From an uncultured Pseudomonadales bacterium (lineage in GTDB: Bacteria; Pseudomonadota; Gammaproteobacteria; Pseudomonadales; Porticoccaceae): a stretch of DNA of 64,000 nucleotides. Made by a program: the position numbers and the translations under genes. The notes below the pieces were generated by a model, which saw nothing but the letters and a program-made list of their open reading frames with translations, did not search any database and was not told the DNA's origin. Of this stretch, positions 38,378 to 48,690 are shown in pieces. Where the stretch lies: NCBI GenBank assembly GCA_943788895.1, contig CALSRZ010000002.1, positions 62,001-126,000 on the forward strand, written 5' to 3'. Positions within the stretch are counted from its first letter, which is position 1, and the number at the start of each line of letters is the position of its first letter.

Positions 38378-40031
38378 TTATTTATTTTCAAGCAGGCTTA
38401 AAGCCACAGCCTCGGCAACCTTAATACCATCAATTCCCGCAGATAATATTCCTCCGGCATACCCGGCACCTTCGCCAGCAGGGTAGAGTCCAGTCGTATT
38501 GATACTCTGATAATAGCGATCGCGTTTAATGCTTACAGGCGCCGATGTGCGCGTCTCTACGCCGGTCATAATGGCATCGGCCATGGCATAGCCCTTTACC
38601 TGCTTATCAAAGGCAGGGATGGCTTCACGAATAGCCTCAATAGCAAACTCTGGCAGTGCCTTGGAGAGATCGCCCAGAGTGATTCCCGGCTTGTAGGAGG
38701 GGGTTACGCTGGCCAGTTCTGTCGAGGGGCGATTGTTTAAAAAATCGCCGACAAGCTGTGCCGGTGCATTGTAGTTTTCGCCGCCAAGCTCATAGGCCAA
38801 TGATCTCCAATTTACGCTGAAGATCAATACCGGCAAGGGGATGGTCGGGAAAGTCCTGCTCTGGTGAAATGCCCACCACTATAGCGGCATTGGCATTGCG
38901 TTCATTGCGTGAGTATTGCGACATACCATTGGTGACAACACGACCTTCTTCAGAGGTCGCAGCAACCACGGTGCCACCGGGGCACATACAGAAACTGTAG
39001 ACACTGCGGCCACTTTTGCAGTGATGCACCAGCTTGTATTCTGCGGCTCCCAAGATAGGGTGCCCAGCCTGTTGGCCAAAGCGTGCACGGTCAATGGTCG
39101 ACTGTGGATGCTCAATACGAAAGCCAATCGAGAAGGGTTTGGCTTCTATATAAACCCCCTGATCGTAGAGCATCTGAAAGCTGTCGCGGGCGCTATGACC
39201 AATGGCGAGAATAATATGCCGGCTGTGCAGGGTTTCCCCACTGCTTAGAGTGATACCGGTAATCTGGCCATGGCTTTCGCTATCAGCCTCGCCATGATTT
39301 TCGCGAAGAATACTGTCGACCTTTTGCTCAAAGCGTATTTCACCACCTAGGCGAATAATCTCGGCACGCATATTCTCGACCATGGTGACCAGCTTAAAGG
39401 TGCCAATATGGGGCCTACTCTCGGTGAGGATTTCTTCCGGCGCACCGGCGATGACAAATTCTTTTAATACTTTGCGTCCCAGATGGCGGCGGTCTTTGAC
39501 CTGACTCCAGAGTTTGCCATCGGAAAAGGTGCCGGCACCGCCTTCGCCAAATTGCACATTGGAGTCGCTATCTAATTTGCGCTTGCGCCAAAAGCCCCAG
39601 GTGTCCTGGGTGCGCTGGCGCACTTCGCGGCCGCGTTCGACAACGATGGGTTTTAAGCCCATCTGTGCCAGTACCAGTGCGGCGAGTATTCCGCAGGGGC
39701 CAAAGCCGATAATAATTGGTCGCTGTTGATTGCTGGCGGGAAACTCTGTGGCCGCCTGGGCAACAAATTTATAGTTGGTATCCGGGCTGGGGCCGACACG
39801 GGGCAGGGCGGGGGTTGTTTCCAGAATGCGCTTTTCGACACTGTCACTGAGTTCAATATCAAGCTGATAGATCAGCATAATATTGCCTTTTTTACGGGCA
39901 TCATAGCTGCGCTTATAGATGTTAAAACCGAGCAATTCTTGCGCAGAGATTTTTAAGGTTCTTAGAATTGCCTCAGGTAAATCATTCTCTGTGTGATTGA
40001 GGGGTAGTTTGATTTCACTGAGTCTTAGCAT
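38378..40031 (-). CDS. FAD-dependent dehydrogenase (COG2509 type), frameshifted
   Basis: NAD(P)/FAD-dependent oxidoreductase. The N-terminal ferredoxin-like region (LNHTENDLPEAILRTL) is followed by the FAD motif IIIGFGPCGILAALVLAQMG near residue 105 and GEGGAGTFSDGKL. The frame breaks at plus 38799-38812. Dropping one base in the AAATTGG run (minus strand) joins AGIDLQRK to W(R)SLAYELGGENYNAPAQLV and restores the C-terminus (GLYPAGEGAGYAGGILSAGI). Uncorrected, it is two overlapping pieces (38790-40031 and 38378-38836). Substrate unknown. Confidence 0.85.
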
Positions 40032-40132
40032 GGTTGCTTGGCTTATAGGCTGGCGGTTAAGACTCAGATTTTATCATGAATAGGGACGCTTGTTCCCCTG
40101 AGGTTAAATGTTTCACCGCTGGCTAATGGTGG

Positions 40133-42214
40133 CTAAAAATAGTGCTTAGCCTCGGCCAGAACGCCCCGTCTTTCTCCGACAAAGTAGCGATAGCTGCCAA
40201 AGGCAAAATCGGCGCGATCGGCAATGCGCTTATCGCCAAGATTGGTTGCCCGCAGGCGCAGATCCCAGCGTTCAAAACTCTGCCGCAGACTCAGGTTAAG
40301 TACATTGTGGCCGGGATATTGGTGGTTGTTGGCGGCATCGAGAAAATAGCGGCCGAGATAGAGCCATTCAAGTTCGGCAGTTATGCGCTCAGAGGGCTGG
40401 TAACGTAGTTGTGCGCTGCCCTGATAGCGAGGAGCTGTATCTATATCATTGCCATTAACCGAGACGCCATTGAGCGGGCTGCTGTTGCTGTAGAGATGTT
40501 TGGCCCATGCGCCCGCTGTGGCAATTTGCCAGTCAGGGTTGAGCGCATAACCCAGTTGCCACTCTATTCCCCGGTGGCTGGTTTCTCCATCGTTGACCAA
40601 AAAGCCATTGGAATCTTTGAGGATGACTTGCTTTTTATTTATCCGATAAAAGTTGAGTTCGGCACTTAGGGCATTTTTATAAAAGCGCAAACCGGCTTCA
40701 ACACTTTTTAGCTGTACGGGTTTGATATCGTTGATTTGCTGTTCTCGCTGCAGGCGATACAGTTCATTGATCTGCGGTGCGCGGTAGGCGCTGGCTACAC
40801 GGCTATAGGCGGATAGTGCCGGGCTGATCTGGTAGTTAACTCCGAGATGAAAGTTGAAGTTATCGTTGCTGTCGGAGCGATCGGCCGGGCGAAAGTAACG
40901 GCAGCTACCGTCACTTGAATTACAGGCACTGCCATCATCTCTGGTGGTGCCAGCAAGCATATTGTTTTGGTAGTCATAGTTAATGTATTCAACTCGCACA
41001 CCGGCTTCGGACGTCAGTTTTGAGCTGAGGTTTGATTCCAGATTGGCAAAGGCGGCGAACTGTTGGCTATCCACCTCAAAGTCATAATGTTGACCCTGAT
41101 AGCGGACATTATCGGCAGTCCCAAGGACGTTGGCCTGAAATTCCTCGACCCACATACTTGCCCATTCAAGATCGGCACCCAGCCATAGGCTGGTACTGTT
41201 ATTTAAAGACTGCTTGAAATTGGACTGAATACCGCCACTGGTCTGGCCATTTTTCTCTTCGGCTTGACCGGGCAGATAGTGCTGTAAAAAAGTCATACTA
41301 CTATGGCGCAGATAGGGGATTATCTGCCATTCGCTCGAATTACTATTGCTGCCAGAGAGGTGGCTAGACAGCCTAAATGCCTGTGCATCTCTAAAGGCTT
41401 CCGGATTGGGGTTGGTTTTCCATAACAGCGGATCCCGGTAGGCATTTTCACCGCGAATAAAACCGGCGGTTTCCTGGTTTAGATTAACCGCAGAGAAGTG
41501 GGTATCACTGCTGATCTCGGTACCAGTCCACTGATGTTTTAGGGACAGTTTCTGTTGATCAAAACCAGAGTCGTCTTTAAAGCCCGCATCTTTTACCCCG
41601 TTGGCTGCGATCTGCCACTGCTGCTGATTCCAGCCGAGTTTAATACGGTTGTAATCGTTGCTGGCGGTTTCAAGGGAGAGATAGTTGCGGTCGATCTGTG
41701 GTGAAAGATTATTGATCACACCGTGCAGGGCATTGGAGCCGTAGAACACGGTGCCCGGCCCACGCCAGACTTCAAGCCCGGAGGCTTGCTCGCTGTTGAC
41801 TTCAAATAGCTGGTTAACATTGCACATCCCGGTGGGGCGAATCGGCAGGCTATCTTCACTGGTCTGGATCTCGCCACAGCTGCCAGCGCCGGTAAATACT
41901 GGCGAGCGCACGGCGGCAAGCAGTTCCTGGCCATTGCCACGGCTCAACCAGACCCCGGGAAGACGGGCGGTTGCCTGGTTGATATGGGCATGTCCGATTA
42001 AGTCCAGTTCGTTACTGGTGACTCGTCCTGCAGCGCCAATAAGCTTGTCAATAGATTGGTTGTCACGGCGACCGGTAACAATAATGCTTTCAATGCTGTT
42101 AGTAAGGCCAATATTTGCCTCTGTAGTCTGCTCATCTGCATAGGTTGGGATAGACAATAGGGTGCTTGCCAATAGGAGCGGAGCAGGAGGGAGTAGCCGG
42201 GCAACAAATATCAT
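40133..42214 (-). CDS. TonB-dependent receptor
   Basis: 693-residue outer-membrane ligand-gated channel. It has a signal peptide (LLLASTLLSIPTYADEQ), a TonB-box-like segment (SIESIIVTGRRDNQ), a plug with LEVWRGPGTVFYGSNALHGV, and a 22-strand-type barrel ending RGVLAEAKHYF. The plug holds a CGEI...CNVN cysteine pair. No substrate-specific neighbour is evident; siderophores, vitamin B12 or carbohydrates are all possible. Confidence 0.92.
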   Translation of the reverse strand: MIFVARLLPPAPLLLASTLLSIPTYADEQTTEANIGLTNSIESIIVTGRRDNQSIDKLIGAAGRVTSNELDLIGHAHINQATARLPGVWLSRGNGQELLAAVRSPVFTGAGSCGEIQTSEDSLPIRPTGMCNVNQLFEVNSEQASGLEVWRGPGTVFYGSNALHGVINNLSPQIDRNYLSLETASNDYNRIKLGWNQQQWQIAANGVKDAGFKDDSGFDQQKLSLKHQWTGTEISSDTHFSAVNLNQETAGFIRGENAYRDPLLWKTNPNPEAFRDAQAFRLSSHLSGSNSNSSEWQIIPYLRHSSMTFLQHYLPGQAEEKNGQTSGGIQSNFKQSLNNSTSLWLGADLEWASMWVEEFQANVLGTADNVRYQGQHYDFEVDSQQFAAFANLESNLSSKLTSEAGVRVEYINYDYQNNMLAGTTRDDGSACNSSDGSCRYFRPADRSDSNDNFNFHLGVNYQISPALSAYSRVASAYRAPQINELYRLQREQQINDIKPVQLKSVEAGLRFYKNALSAELNFYRINKKQVILKDSNGFLVNDGETSHRGIEWQLGYALNPDWQIATAGAWAKHLYSNSSPLNGVSVNGNDIDTAPRYQGSAQLRYQPSERITAELEWLYLGRYFLDAANNHQYPGHNVLNLSLRQSFERWDLRLRATNLGDKRIADRADFAFGSYRYFVGERRGVLAEAKHYF

Positions 42215-42343
42215 AATAAATAATCAGTGATTTGGTTCGATCATTATAATTAGCTTATTGGCTTTGGGTAGTAGCAACCCAATTTTCCCTGCAGAGCGTA
42301 TTTAAAAATTATATAACTGTGGAAATTGAAAAGGATTGTTATT

Positions 42344-42649
42344 TTGACCATTGCACTGTCGAAGCTGGAAAAATATTTTTTTGTGGAAAAGCTGGTTTTT
42401 CACTCTGTGGATTTAAGTCTCTATCAGGCCTCGGCGATTATTGATGGGCAAGAGCATTTTATTATCGATAATAAAGGTGCGCTGTTGCGCTCCAGAAGCT
42501 TGGTTGAGCTACATAAGCAGTTGCGCGAAGTCTCAGCTAACCAATCCGTGCTGCGCCATACCAGCGCCTATGATGAAATGATTGGCGGCGCTGATAAGCC
42601 TGCGACTAATGCCCTCGAAGTGCCTCTGACAGATAACCAGCTTTACTGA
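42344..42649 (+). CDS. DUF6482-like small protein
   Basis: About 101 residues. Core ASAIIDGQEHFIIDNKGALLRSRS followed by SAYDEMIGG resembles the DUF6482 pattern (from memory). I choose TTG 42344 because AGGA lies eight bases upstream; an alternative TTG at 42326 would add six residues without a proper site. Soluble, function unknown. A small hairpin follows the stop. Confidence 0.65.
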   Translation: MTIALSKLEKYFFVEKLVFHSVDLSLYQASAIIDGQEHFIIDNKGALLRSRSLVELHKQLREVSANQSVLRHTSAYDEMIGGADKPATNALEVPLTDNQLY

Positions 42650-42678
42650 GTAGTGTTATTATTGCTGGGTAATTTTCC

Positions 42679-42704
42679 GACTCTGCTTGCGGAGTCTTTT
42701 ATTT
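42679..42704 (+). terminator. short hairpin with T-rich tail, probable terminator
   Basis: GACTC-TGCTTGCG-GAGTC followed by TTTTATTTTATTT, 29 bases after the preceding stop. Confidence 0.55.
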
Positions 42705-42725
42705 TATTTCCAGAGAGTTTCTAAA

Positions 42726-42914
42726 ATGCCCTTTTTTCTTGTTCCGCTATTAGTGATCGGCGGTTTGTTTTTAATTTTATATACCATTGATCTGGCCAAG
42801 AGAGTCAAAAAAATGGAGGCGCAATTTGCCGAGTTCAGAAAGCAGACTCACAAGGTGATTGTCTCTCATAAAGAGCAGATTGAACTGTTGCGAAGTGATA
42901 ATACTGCGGGTTAA
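42726..42914 (+). CDS. small single-span membrane protein, 62 aa
   Basis: MPFFLVPLLVIGGLFLILYT forms one transmembrane helix, followed by a charged coiled-coil-like tail (KRVKKMEAQFAEFRKQTHKV). The open frame extends upstream to 42687 through the terminator hairpin, so ATG 42726 is the better start. It resembles small phage-shock/envelope accessory proteins only in layout; I cannot name it. Confidence 0.6.
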   Translation: MPFFLVPLLVIGGLFLILYTIDLAKRVKKMEAQFAEFRKQTHKVIVSHKEQIELLRSDNTAG

Positions 42915-43006
42915 AGCAATCGCAGAGTGGCAAAATTTTAGTGTCGCACTATTTTAGTGTCGCACCATTCTATTGTCGCACTCTGCGAAGATTAGCTTTT
43001 AAACTT

Positions 43007-45088
43007 TTATAAAGGCCCGTTCTGTTCAGAAGGGTTGCTCTCTATTTGAGACCATAGAGCAGAATAGACTGAGCTGCCATTGATAAAGTAGACCGCATCG
43101 CCATCGAATACTGAACGCTGCAAACTATTCCACCATGAAGACTTGGCACTGATATGCCCGACCTCAATAATTGAGCTGAGCTCCGGTGTATCCTTACTGT
43201 CGATCTCAAATAGATAGAGTCGATCCTCTTCCCTATAACCCTCAGTTTCATCATTTAAACCCAACGATAGGGGAATAGAGAATCGGTCTGTACTTTCACT
43301 GATCGGCTGATAGGTAAAGGCGTGGTGATTGTAGCGCGCTTCAGAGTGACTCCATGAAGCTTCGGGTGCCAGGGTAACGGTGCCGAGAGAGATGGGGTCA
43401 CTAATCAAGGCGACATTAAACAGCTCTAGTTTTACCGCACGGTTTTCATCCTGGCCGAGACCCAATAATAAATCGCTGCTGACCGGATGCAGAAAATCGG
43501 AGAATCCGGGAACGCTAAGCTCGCCGGCAATCAGTGGATCTGTTGCATTGGAGAGATCGAGCACATACAGCGGGTCGGTGCGTTCAAAGGTTACCAGATA
43601 GAGTGTATCGCCAAGGAAGCGCACACCGTAGAGGTCTTCATTGGGCTTGCCGATTTCAGCGGGACGCTCTGCATTGGGCAGTGTTGCCACCACATTGAGC
43701 TCAGCTGCAGAGGCTGATTGTTCTAATACAAACAGTTGATGGTCGAGTCGATCACTGGAATCATCGGTAAATTCTGTGGTTACCAGACGCAGATGGTCGG
43801 CGTGTTCGTTAATACGGAAATCACTGCTGCTGCCATTGATAGTTCCTTGAACAACGCCGGAACCTGAATAGCTGATTTCTTCGTCTAGCAAATATTTATG
43901 AACAAAGGTTCTGGTTTCTGAGCTGCTGTAATCGGCCTGAGTCAGGTAGATAGCATTTTCCGAGACATAAACACCGGAAGTCGGTTCCATATAGCAGACC
44001 GCCTGGCTTACCACCGGCTGTCCATCGGTTGATGGCCCCAGATCAATAGCGATCAGCAAGGTCATGGTTGCGCTATAGGAGGCGCTTGGCGAGCTGCTGT
44101 GCTCTGAGTCGGCAATACTGCAATCTGTGGCTCCGAGTAATGGGCTCTCGCTGCCATTGATGGATACCTTGGGCAATATATCTTCAATGCTTAAAGCATC
44201 CAGAGTCGCCGTGTTTTCGGCGGCCATCTCATCGTCGCTAGGGTAATAGTGCAGAGCCTCTGCTCTTGGGGTATGACGGGCGACCAGATAGACCGTATCG
44301 CCTTTTTTACGGCTGCTGATAAAGCCGCCTTCAATCTCAATCTGCCAGTCGAGGGTTGGATTGGCTGTATCGCTAATATTGTAAACGGCCAGACCGGTGC
44401 TTTGATCCTGCCAGGTGCGCGGGCTGATAAAAGCCTCGCCGTAGAGTCCCCACCAGCCGGAGCTATTAATAGAGACCAGCTGTGAGTTATCAATATACAG
44501 CCCTTCGATACTGCGGTTGCTATCGACGGCTATGCTGCCAACCTGAGTGGCACCAGCTTGCTCGGGATCTGTGGCGAGAATACGAATGCTGTGCTCATCG
44601 CTCTCGATTACACCATCTTCAGGGGCCATGATCGCATCATTGGCAATCATCATATCGTCTTCAAGGACAAAATCATCGACAATAAAGCAGCAATCCATAC
44701 TGCGGCTTGGAGCGATAAACAGATGTTCCCCATCGTATTTAACGGCGTCGTGTTCATCTATACCTCTCTCAAGGGTATAGGTTGTGGTAAAACTTCTTGA
44801 GCTGGCGCTATCGCCACTGGTGGCCTCGGCTAACGGTGCCTGGACTGCTCCATCCTCGACGGCGACTAGATCTGTCGCTGCAATTGTCTGGGCAAACCCC
44901 TGGCGAAACGAGTCGACTAATTGCTCCTGAGTTTCTACGGGTATTAACAGTCCGGTCGTCACTGGTTCATCTACCGGGTTTGGGGTTGGCGTTGTGCTCT
45001 CACCGCCACCGCCACAGGATGCCAGTGCAATTGAGACTGCTATAAGTGAATATTTTAAGCTGTATTGGAAACAACGCTGCAAGTGCAT
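43007..45088 (-). CDS. secreted beta-propeller lipoprotein (Beta_propel family)
   Basis: 693 residues. Lipoprotein signal ending SIALASCGGGGES, then a low-complexity linker (TPTPNPVDEP). The large beta-propeller is of the PF09826 type, recognised by ERGIDEHDAVKYDGEHLFIA and repeated blades such as EDLYGVRFLGDTLYLVTFER. Cysteines occur in SMDCCFIVDD. Probably outer-membrane or surface attached; function unknown, possibly binding or proteolysis-related. Confidence 0.85.
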   Translation of the reverse strand: MHLQRCFQYSLKYSLIAVSIALASCGGGGESTTPTPNPVDEPVTTGLLIPVETQEQLVDSFRQGFAQTIAATDLVAVEDGAVQAPLAEATSGDSASSRSFTTTYTLERGIDEHDAVKYDGEHLFIAPSRSMDCCFIVDDFVLEDDMMIANDAIMAPEDGVIESDEHSIRILATDPEQAGATQVGSIAVDSNRSIEGLYIDNSQLVSINSSGWWGLYGEAFISPRTWQDQSTGLAVYNISDTANPTLDWQIEIEGGFISSRKKGDTVYLVARHTPRAEALHYYPSDDEMAAENTATLDALSIEDILPKVSINGSESPLLGATDCSIADSEHSSSPSASYSATMTLLIAIDLGPSTDGQPVVSQAVCYMEPTSGVYVSENAIYLTQADYSSSETRTFVHKYLLDEEISYSGSGVVQGTINGSSSDFRINEHADHLRLVTTEFTDDSSDRLDHQLFVLEQSASAAELNVVATLPNAERPAEIGKPNEDLYGVRFLGDTLYLVTFERTDPLYVLDLSNATDPLIAGELSVPGFSDFLHPVSSDLLLGLGQDENRAVKLELFNVALISDPISLGTVTLAPEASWSHSEARYNHHAFTYQPISESTDRFSIPLSLGLNDETEGYREEDRLYLFEIDSKDTPELSSIIEVGHISAKSSWWNSLQRSVFDGDAVYFINGSSVYSALWSQIESNPSEQNGPL

Positions 45089-45306
45089 TCGGATAACTCC
45101 CCGGGTGTAGGTACAGTTTTAATAATTATATTTGCGGCTATTATTGCTGATTACAGCTGGCAATACTACTTGCTTTTTAATAGATCTGAGATGGCTTTTA
45201 CCGGGGTTGCTTGGATAATTGATCGGTAACCAGGGTTAAAACGTACTACAAATATAATAAAGCGCACTGCTAGATCAGTCCGCCAAAATAATAAAAGTAC
45301 ATAATT

Positions 45307-47172
45307 ATGAATCGCATTCTGATAACAATGGTCTTTCTGTCGATAGCTTCCTGTGCGCTGTTTGCGCCCCAGGAGCCTGTAATTGAGTTACTTAATAAGC
45401 ATAAGATCGTTACTGATAGTGGCACTGTTCAGGGCCAGTTCGCTGAATATAACGCCGATTCCAGCCCGGCCTCCACTGTGGTTAACTGGTTGGATATTCC
45501 CTATGCCCAGCCGCCGGTTGGCGATCTGCGCTGGCGAGCGCCGCGTCCACTGCAAGCCGCGGACGCGGTAATTGAAACCCAGGGCGGTATAGTCTGCGTC
45601 CAGCCCGCCAACGATTATGGTGGTGCCACTGCAATAAATGGTGAGTCGGTTGTGGGCCTAGAGGACTGCCTATATCTGGATGTAAGCGCCCCAAAGGATT
45701 TCGCCGAAAGTAATTACCCGGTGATGTTTTGGATACATGGCGGCGGTAATACTACCGGCAGCAAAAATTATTATGATTTTACTAAGCTGGTAGAGAGCCA
45801 AAAAGTTGTTGTGGTAACCATTAATTATCGGCTGGGTGCTCTCGGCTGGTTTACCCATCCGGCCATTCAGAATATGCAGGCTGGAGTGGTTGGATTAGAG
45901 CAGTTAGATGGCGCATCCAATTTTGGCACTCTGGATATTATTCAAGCACTGCAATGGGTACAGGATAATATTGGCCAGTTTGGTGGCGACGCCAACAATG
46001 TGACTATTTTTGGTGAGTCCGCCGGTGGTCACAATGTCTATACCATGCTCGCTTCACCGCTTGCCAAGGGCCTTTTTCACAAGGCGATTGCCCAGTCGGG
46101 ATACACCATTAGCAATAGCCTTGAAAACGCTTACAACGATAAAGCGGCCAATAGCTATGTGACCAAGGGTTCATGGCAGGTGGTTGAGGATCTGTTGGTT
46201 AAGCAGCAGGGCAGCAGCCAGCAGTCCTATTCCATAGAACAGCTACACCGACTGCTTAAAAATGTCGATGGCCGAGAATTTATCGGCCTGTATAACCGGG
46301 GCGATAAGATTGACTATATTCCCCTGACCACTGCTGATGGCATTGTTATTCCCAAGCAGGGGTTGCTGGCGACACTGGCTGACCCTCAATACGCAAAAGA
46401 TATTCCGGTTATCTCCGGAGCCAATAAAGATGAGGTAACTCTTTGGCTGGGACTGCATCGTTACTTTATTGATGTCGGCTATCCACTGACCAGGTTGTTG
46501 CCACCGCGAATGACCATAAAAGATCCCCAGCTCTACAGCTTCTGGGTTCGGGTTCGGTCCCAGGCATGGAAGGCGCGTGGTGTAGATGAACCGCTGGATG
46601 CACTGGAACTTGCCGGGTATAAGAACCTCTATGCTTATAGATTCGATTGGGATGATCAGGTGAAATCATTTTTTGCCGATTTCCCGAATATTATTGGCGC
46701 AGCCCACGGCACTGATATCTCTTTTGTCACCGGTGATTTTAAGTATGGGCCTATTACCTCCTATATCTATCCTGAAGGTGCAGAGCGAGACCAGATGCAG
46801 CGTACGGTGATGAATATCTGGGCAGACTTTGCCGAGTCTGCGACACCGGATAAGTCCCTGCCTTTCCAGTGGCAGGCTTACAACAGTGCGGATAAAGCTT
46901 ATGTGCATCTCGACAAGGATGAGTTTCTGGCGCTGGATTTTGAAACTCAAACCCTCGATAGCCTGCTGGCCAGCGTTGCTAGCTTTAGTGATGCCAGTTA
47001 TGCGGAGAAATGTATTCTCGTCTGGGAGACGTTAATTAATATTGGCGATGCGGATATCCCTGGCTACAAGTCTTGGAACAATGGCCAATGTGCAACCTTT
47101 GATGCCCGTGCCGAGCAGGATAAAATTGCTAAAAAGCTAATAGAGAAATACGGCAGTCCGTCGGTTATCTAA
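45307..47172 (+). CDS. type-B carboxylesterase/lipase lipoprotein
   Basis: 621-residue alpha/beta hydrolase. The lipoprotein signal ends FLSIASC (Cys16). Type-B esterase motifs are WLDIPYAQPPVGDLRWRAP, EDCLYLDV, the oxyanion region WIHGGG and the nucleophile elbow FGESAGGHNV; the catalytic Glu/His follow downstream (near DEVTLWLG and GAAHGTDI). It hydrolyses carboxylic esters outside the cytoplasm, substrate unknown. Larger than usual because of C-terminal additions. Confidence 0.92.
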   Translation: MNRILITMVFLSIASCALFAPQEPVIELLNKHKIVTDSGTVQGQFAEYNADSSPASTVVNWLDIPYAQPPVGDLRWRAPRPLQAADAVIETQGGIVCVQPANDYGGATAINGESVVGLEDCLYLDVSAPKDFAESNYPVMFWIHGGGNTTGSKNYYDFTKLVESQKVVVVTINYRLGALGWFTHPAIQNMQAGVVGLEQLDGASNFGTLDIIQALQWVQDNIGQFGGDANNVTIFGESAGGHNVYTMLASPLAKGLFHKAIAQSGYTISNSLENAYNDKAANSYVTKGSWQVVEDLLVKQQGSSQQSYSIEQLHRLLKNVDGREFIGLYNRGDKIDYIPLTTADGIVIPKQGLLATLADPQYAKDIPVISGANKDEVTLWLGLHRYFIDVGYPLTRLLPPRMTIKDPQLYSFWVRVRSQAWKARGVDEPLDALELAGYKNLYAYRFDWDDQVKSFFADFPNIIGAAHGTDISFVTGDFKYGPITSYIYPEGAERDQMQRTVMNIWADFAESATPDKSLPFQWQAYNSADKAYVHLDKDEFLALDFETQTLDSLLASVASFSDASYAEKCILVWETLINIGDADIPGYKSWNNGQCATFDARAEQDKIAKKLIEKYGSPSVI

Positions 47173-47220
47173 GCTATTAAGCTACAGGCTATATAGTTAA
47201 ATTGTACAGGGTGGGTAACG

Positions 47221-47658
47221 ATGAACGCATCTAATCGGCAGGGGACATTGGTAGGGTTCTTTGAGTTTCCGGCAAGTCGGATTAAAACATTTTTCCTGAT
47301 TCTACTGAGTCTGTTCTTTACCTATGCGGGTATAGATCATCTGATCTCGCCGGATTTCTATGTCAGCATTATGCCGCCGTGGTTACCCTGGCATCTGGAG
47401 CTGGTCTATATCAGTGGTGTGTTTGAAGTTATGGGCGGTGTCGGTGTCTTGTTTCCGCGCTTTCGCGCCGCAGCCGGAGCAGGGTTGGTGGCGCTGTTAA
47501 TTGCCGTCTATCCAGCCAATCTGCATATGGCTTTCAATCCCCATCTATTTCCCACTATTCCCCTTGCTGCACTCTATGTCCGCTTGGCCCTGCAGTTTTT
47601 AGCCTTCTACTGGGCCTGGACTGTAACCAGACCAGAGCGGTTTCAGACCAGCGGTTAA
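47221..47658 (+). CDS. DoxX-like membrane protein
   Basis: 145 residues with four membrane helices. Typical DoxX-family features are LLSLFFTYAGIDHLISPDFY, YISGVFEVMGGVGVLFPRFR and LHMAFNPHLFP. These proteins are integral membrane oxidoreductase-associated subunits of uncertain function. It lies between the esterase and the radical SAM gene on the same strand, 53 bases from the latter. Confidence 0.87.
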   Translation: MNASNRQGTLVGFFEFPASRIKTFFLILLSLFFTYAGIDHLISPDFYVSIMPPWLPWHLELVYISGVFEVMGGVGVLFPRFRAAAGAGLVALLIAVYPANLHMAFNPHLFPTIPLAALYVRLALQFLAFYWAWTVTRPERFQTSG

Positions 47659-47711
47659 TAATTTATGATAAGTCCTTGAGTAGTTATTTAATTTAACTGG
47701 CTGGGCTAACA

Positions 47712-48659
47712 ATGAGCTTTGACGCTTCTTCTGATAATAATAAATTTTCTGACCCCTTTATCACCTCTGATGGTTCCACCAGAGCCAGTGTGACGCTCAA
47801 TCAGCTTAATACCCTTTGGTTTAATACCGGCACTCTGTGCAATCTCGCCTGTACTAACTGCTATATAGAATCTACCCCGACCAATGATCGCCTCGAATAT
47901 ATCCGTCTGAGCGAGGTACAGCCGTTTCTAGATGAGATACAGGCTCAGGCTCTAGGTACCAAGGAAATAGGCCTTACCGGCGGTGAGCCGTTTATGAACC
48001 CGGATATTATTCCGATTATGGGGGCTATATTGCGCCGTGGTTTCCAGCTGTTGGTGCTGACCAATGCTATGCGTCCCATGGCCAAGCTTGCTGATCAGCT
48101 GCTAAAGCTGCAAGAGCTCTATCCCCAGCAGCTAACAATACGTGTCTCTGTGGATCACTACCGCCCTGAATTGCATGAGGAGGAGCGTGGTACTCGCTCA
48201 TGGCAACCTATGTTAGATGGGCTCTGCTGGCTATCCAATAATGGCTTTAATCTCGATGTAGCGGGGCGCACCCTGTGGGGCGGCGATGAGCAGAGTTTAC
48301 GTGAAGGCTTTGCGGCGCTGTTTAAGCACAATAATATAGCCGTAGATGCGCTGGATAAAAAACAGCTGGTGTTGTTTCCCGAGATGGCCGAGGGCAAGCC
48401 GGTGCCGGAAATTACCACTGCCTGCTGGGATATTCTCGATGTTAAACCGGATGCGATGATGTGTGCATCATCGCGGATGGTGGTCAAGCGCAAAGGCGAT
48501 ACTGCACCCAGTGTGATGGCCTGTACTCTATTGGCTTATGACCAGCAGTTTAATCTGGGTAGCAGCCTTGCTGAGGCGGCGAAGACTGTACAGCTTAATC
48601 ATCCTCATTGCGCGGCATTCTGTGTGCTGGGGGGTGGGAGTTGCTCTGTAGAGGCATGA
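47712..48659 (+). CDS. radical SAM enzyme beside a glycosyltransferase pair
   Basis: 315-residue radical SAM protein. The [4Fe-4S] motif is CNLACTNC (Cys43, Cys47, Cys50), with LTGGEPFMNPDII as the GGE/SAM motif. The C-terminal part has further cysteines (ACW, MCASS, VMACTLL, HPHCAAFCVLGGGSC), suggesting an auxiliary cluster as in SPASM-like proteins. It faces genes for TIGR04282- and TIGR04283-type proteins and a thio-purine nucleoside phosphorylase. That set resembles arsenosugar loci, where ArsS is the radical SAM enzyme. This protein is not a close ArsS match by its motif context, so the product is uncertain. Confidence 0.85.
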   Translation: MSFDASSDNNKFSDPFITSDGSTRASVTLNQLNTLWFNTGTLCNLACTNCYIESTPTNDRLEYIRLSEVQPFLDEIQAQALGTKEIGLTGGEPFMNPDIIPIMGAILRRGFQLLVLTNAMRPMAKLADQLLKLQELYPQQLTIRVSVDHYRPELHEEERGTRSWQPMLDGLCWLSNNGFNLDVAGRTLWGGDEQSLREGFAALFKHNNIAVDALDKKQLVLFPEMAEGKPVPEITTACWDILDVKPDAMMCASSRMVVKRKGDTAPSVMACTLLAYDQQFNLGSSLAEAAKTVQLNHPHCAAFCVLGGGSCSVEA

Positions 48660-48690
48660 TTGCAGGTTTAATATTTATTTAAAGTGAATT

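Noticed and set aside
47712..48659. Naming the radical SAM protein ArsS
   Set aside because: The cluster context fits, but the protein's motif surroundings differ from the ArsS sequences I remember, so only a family-level call is given.
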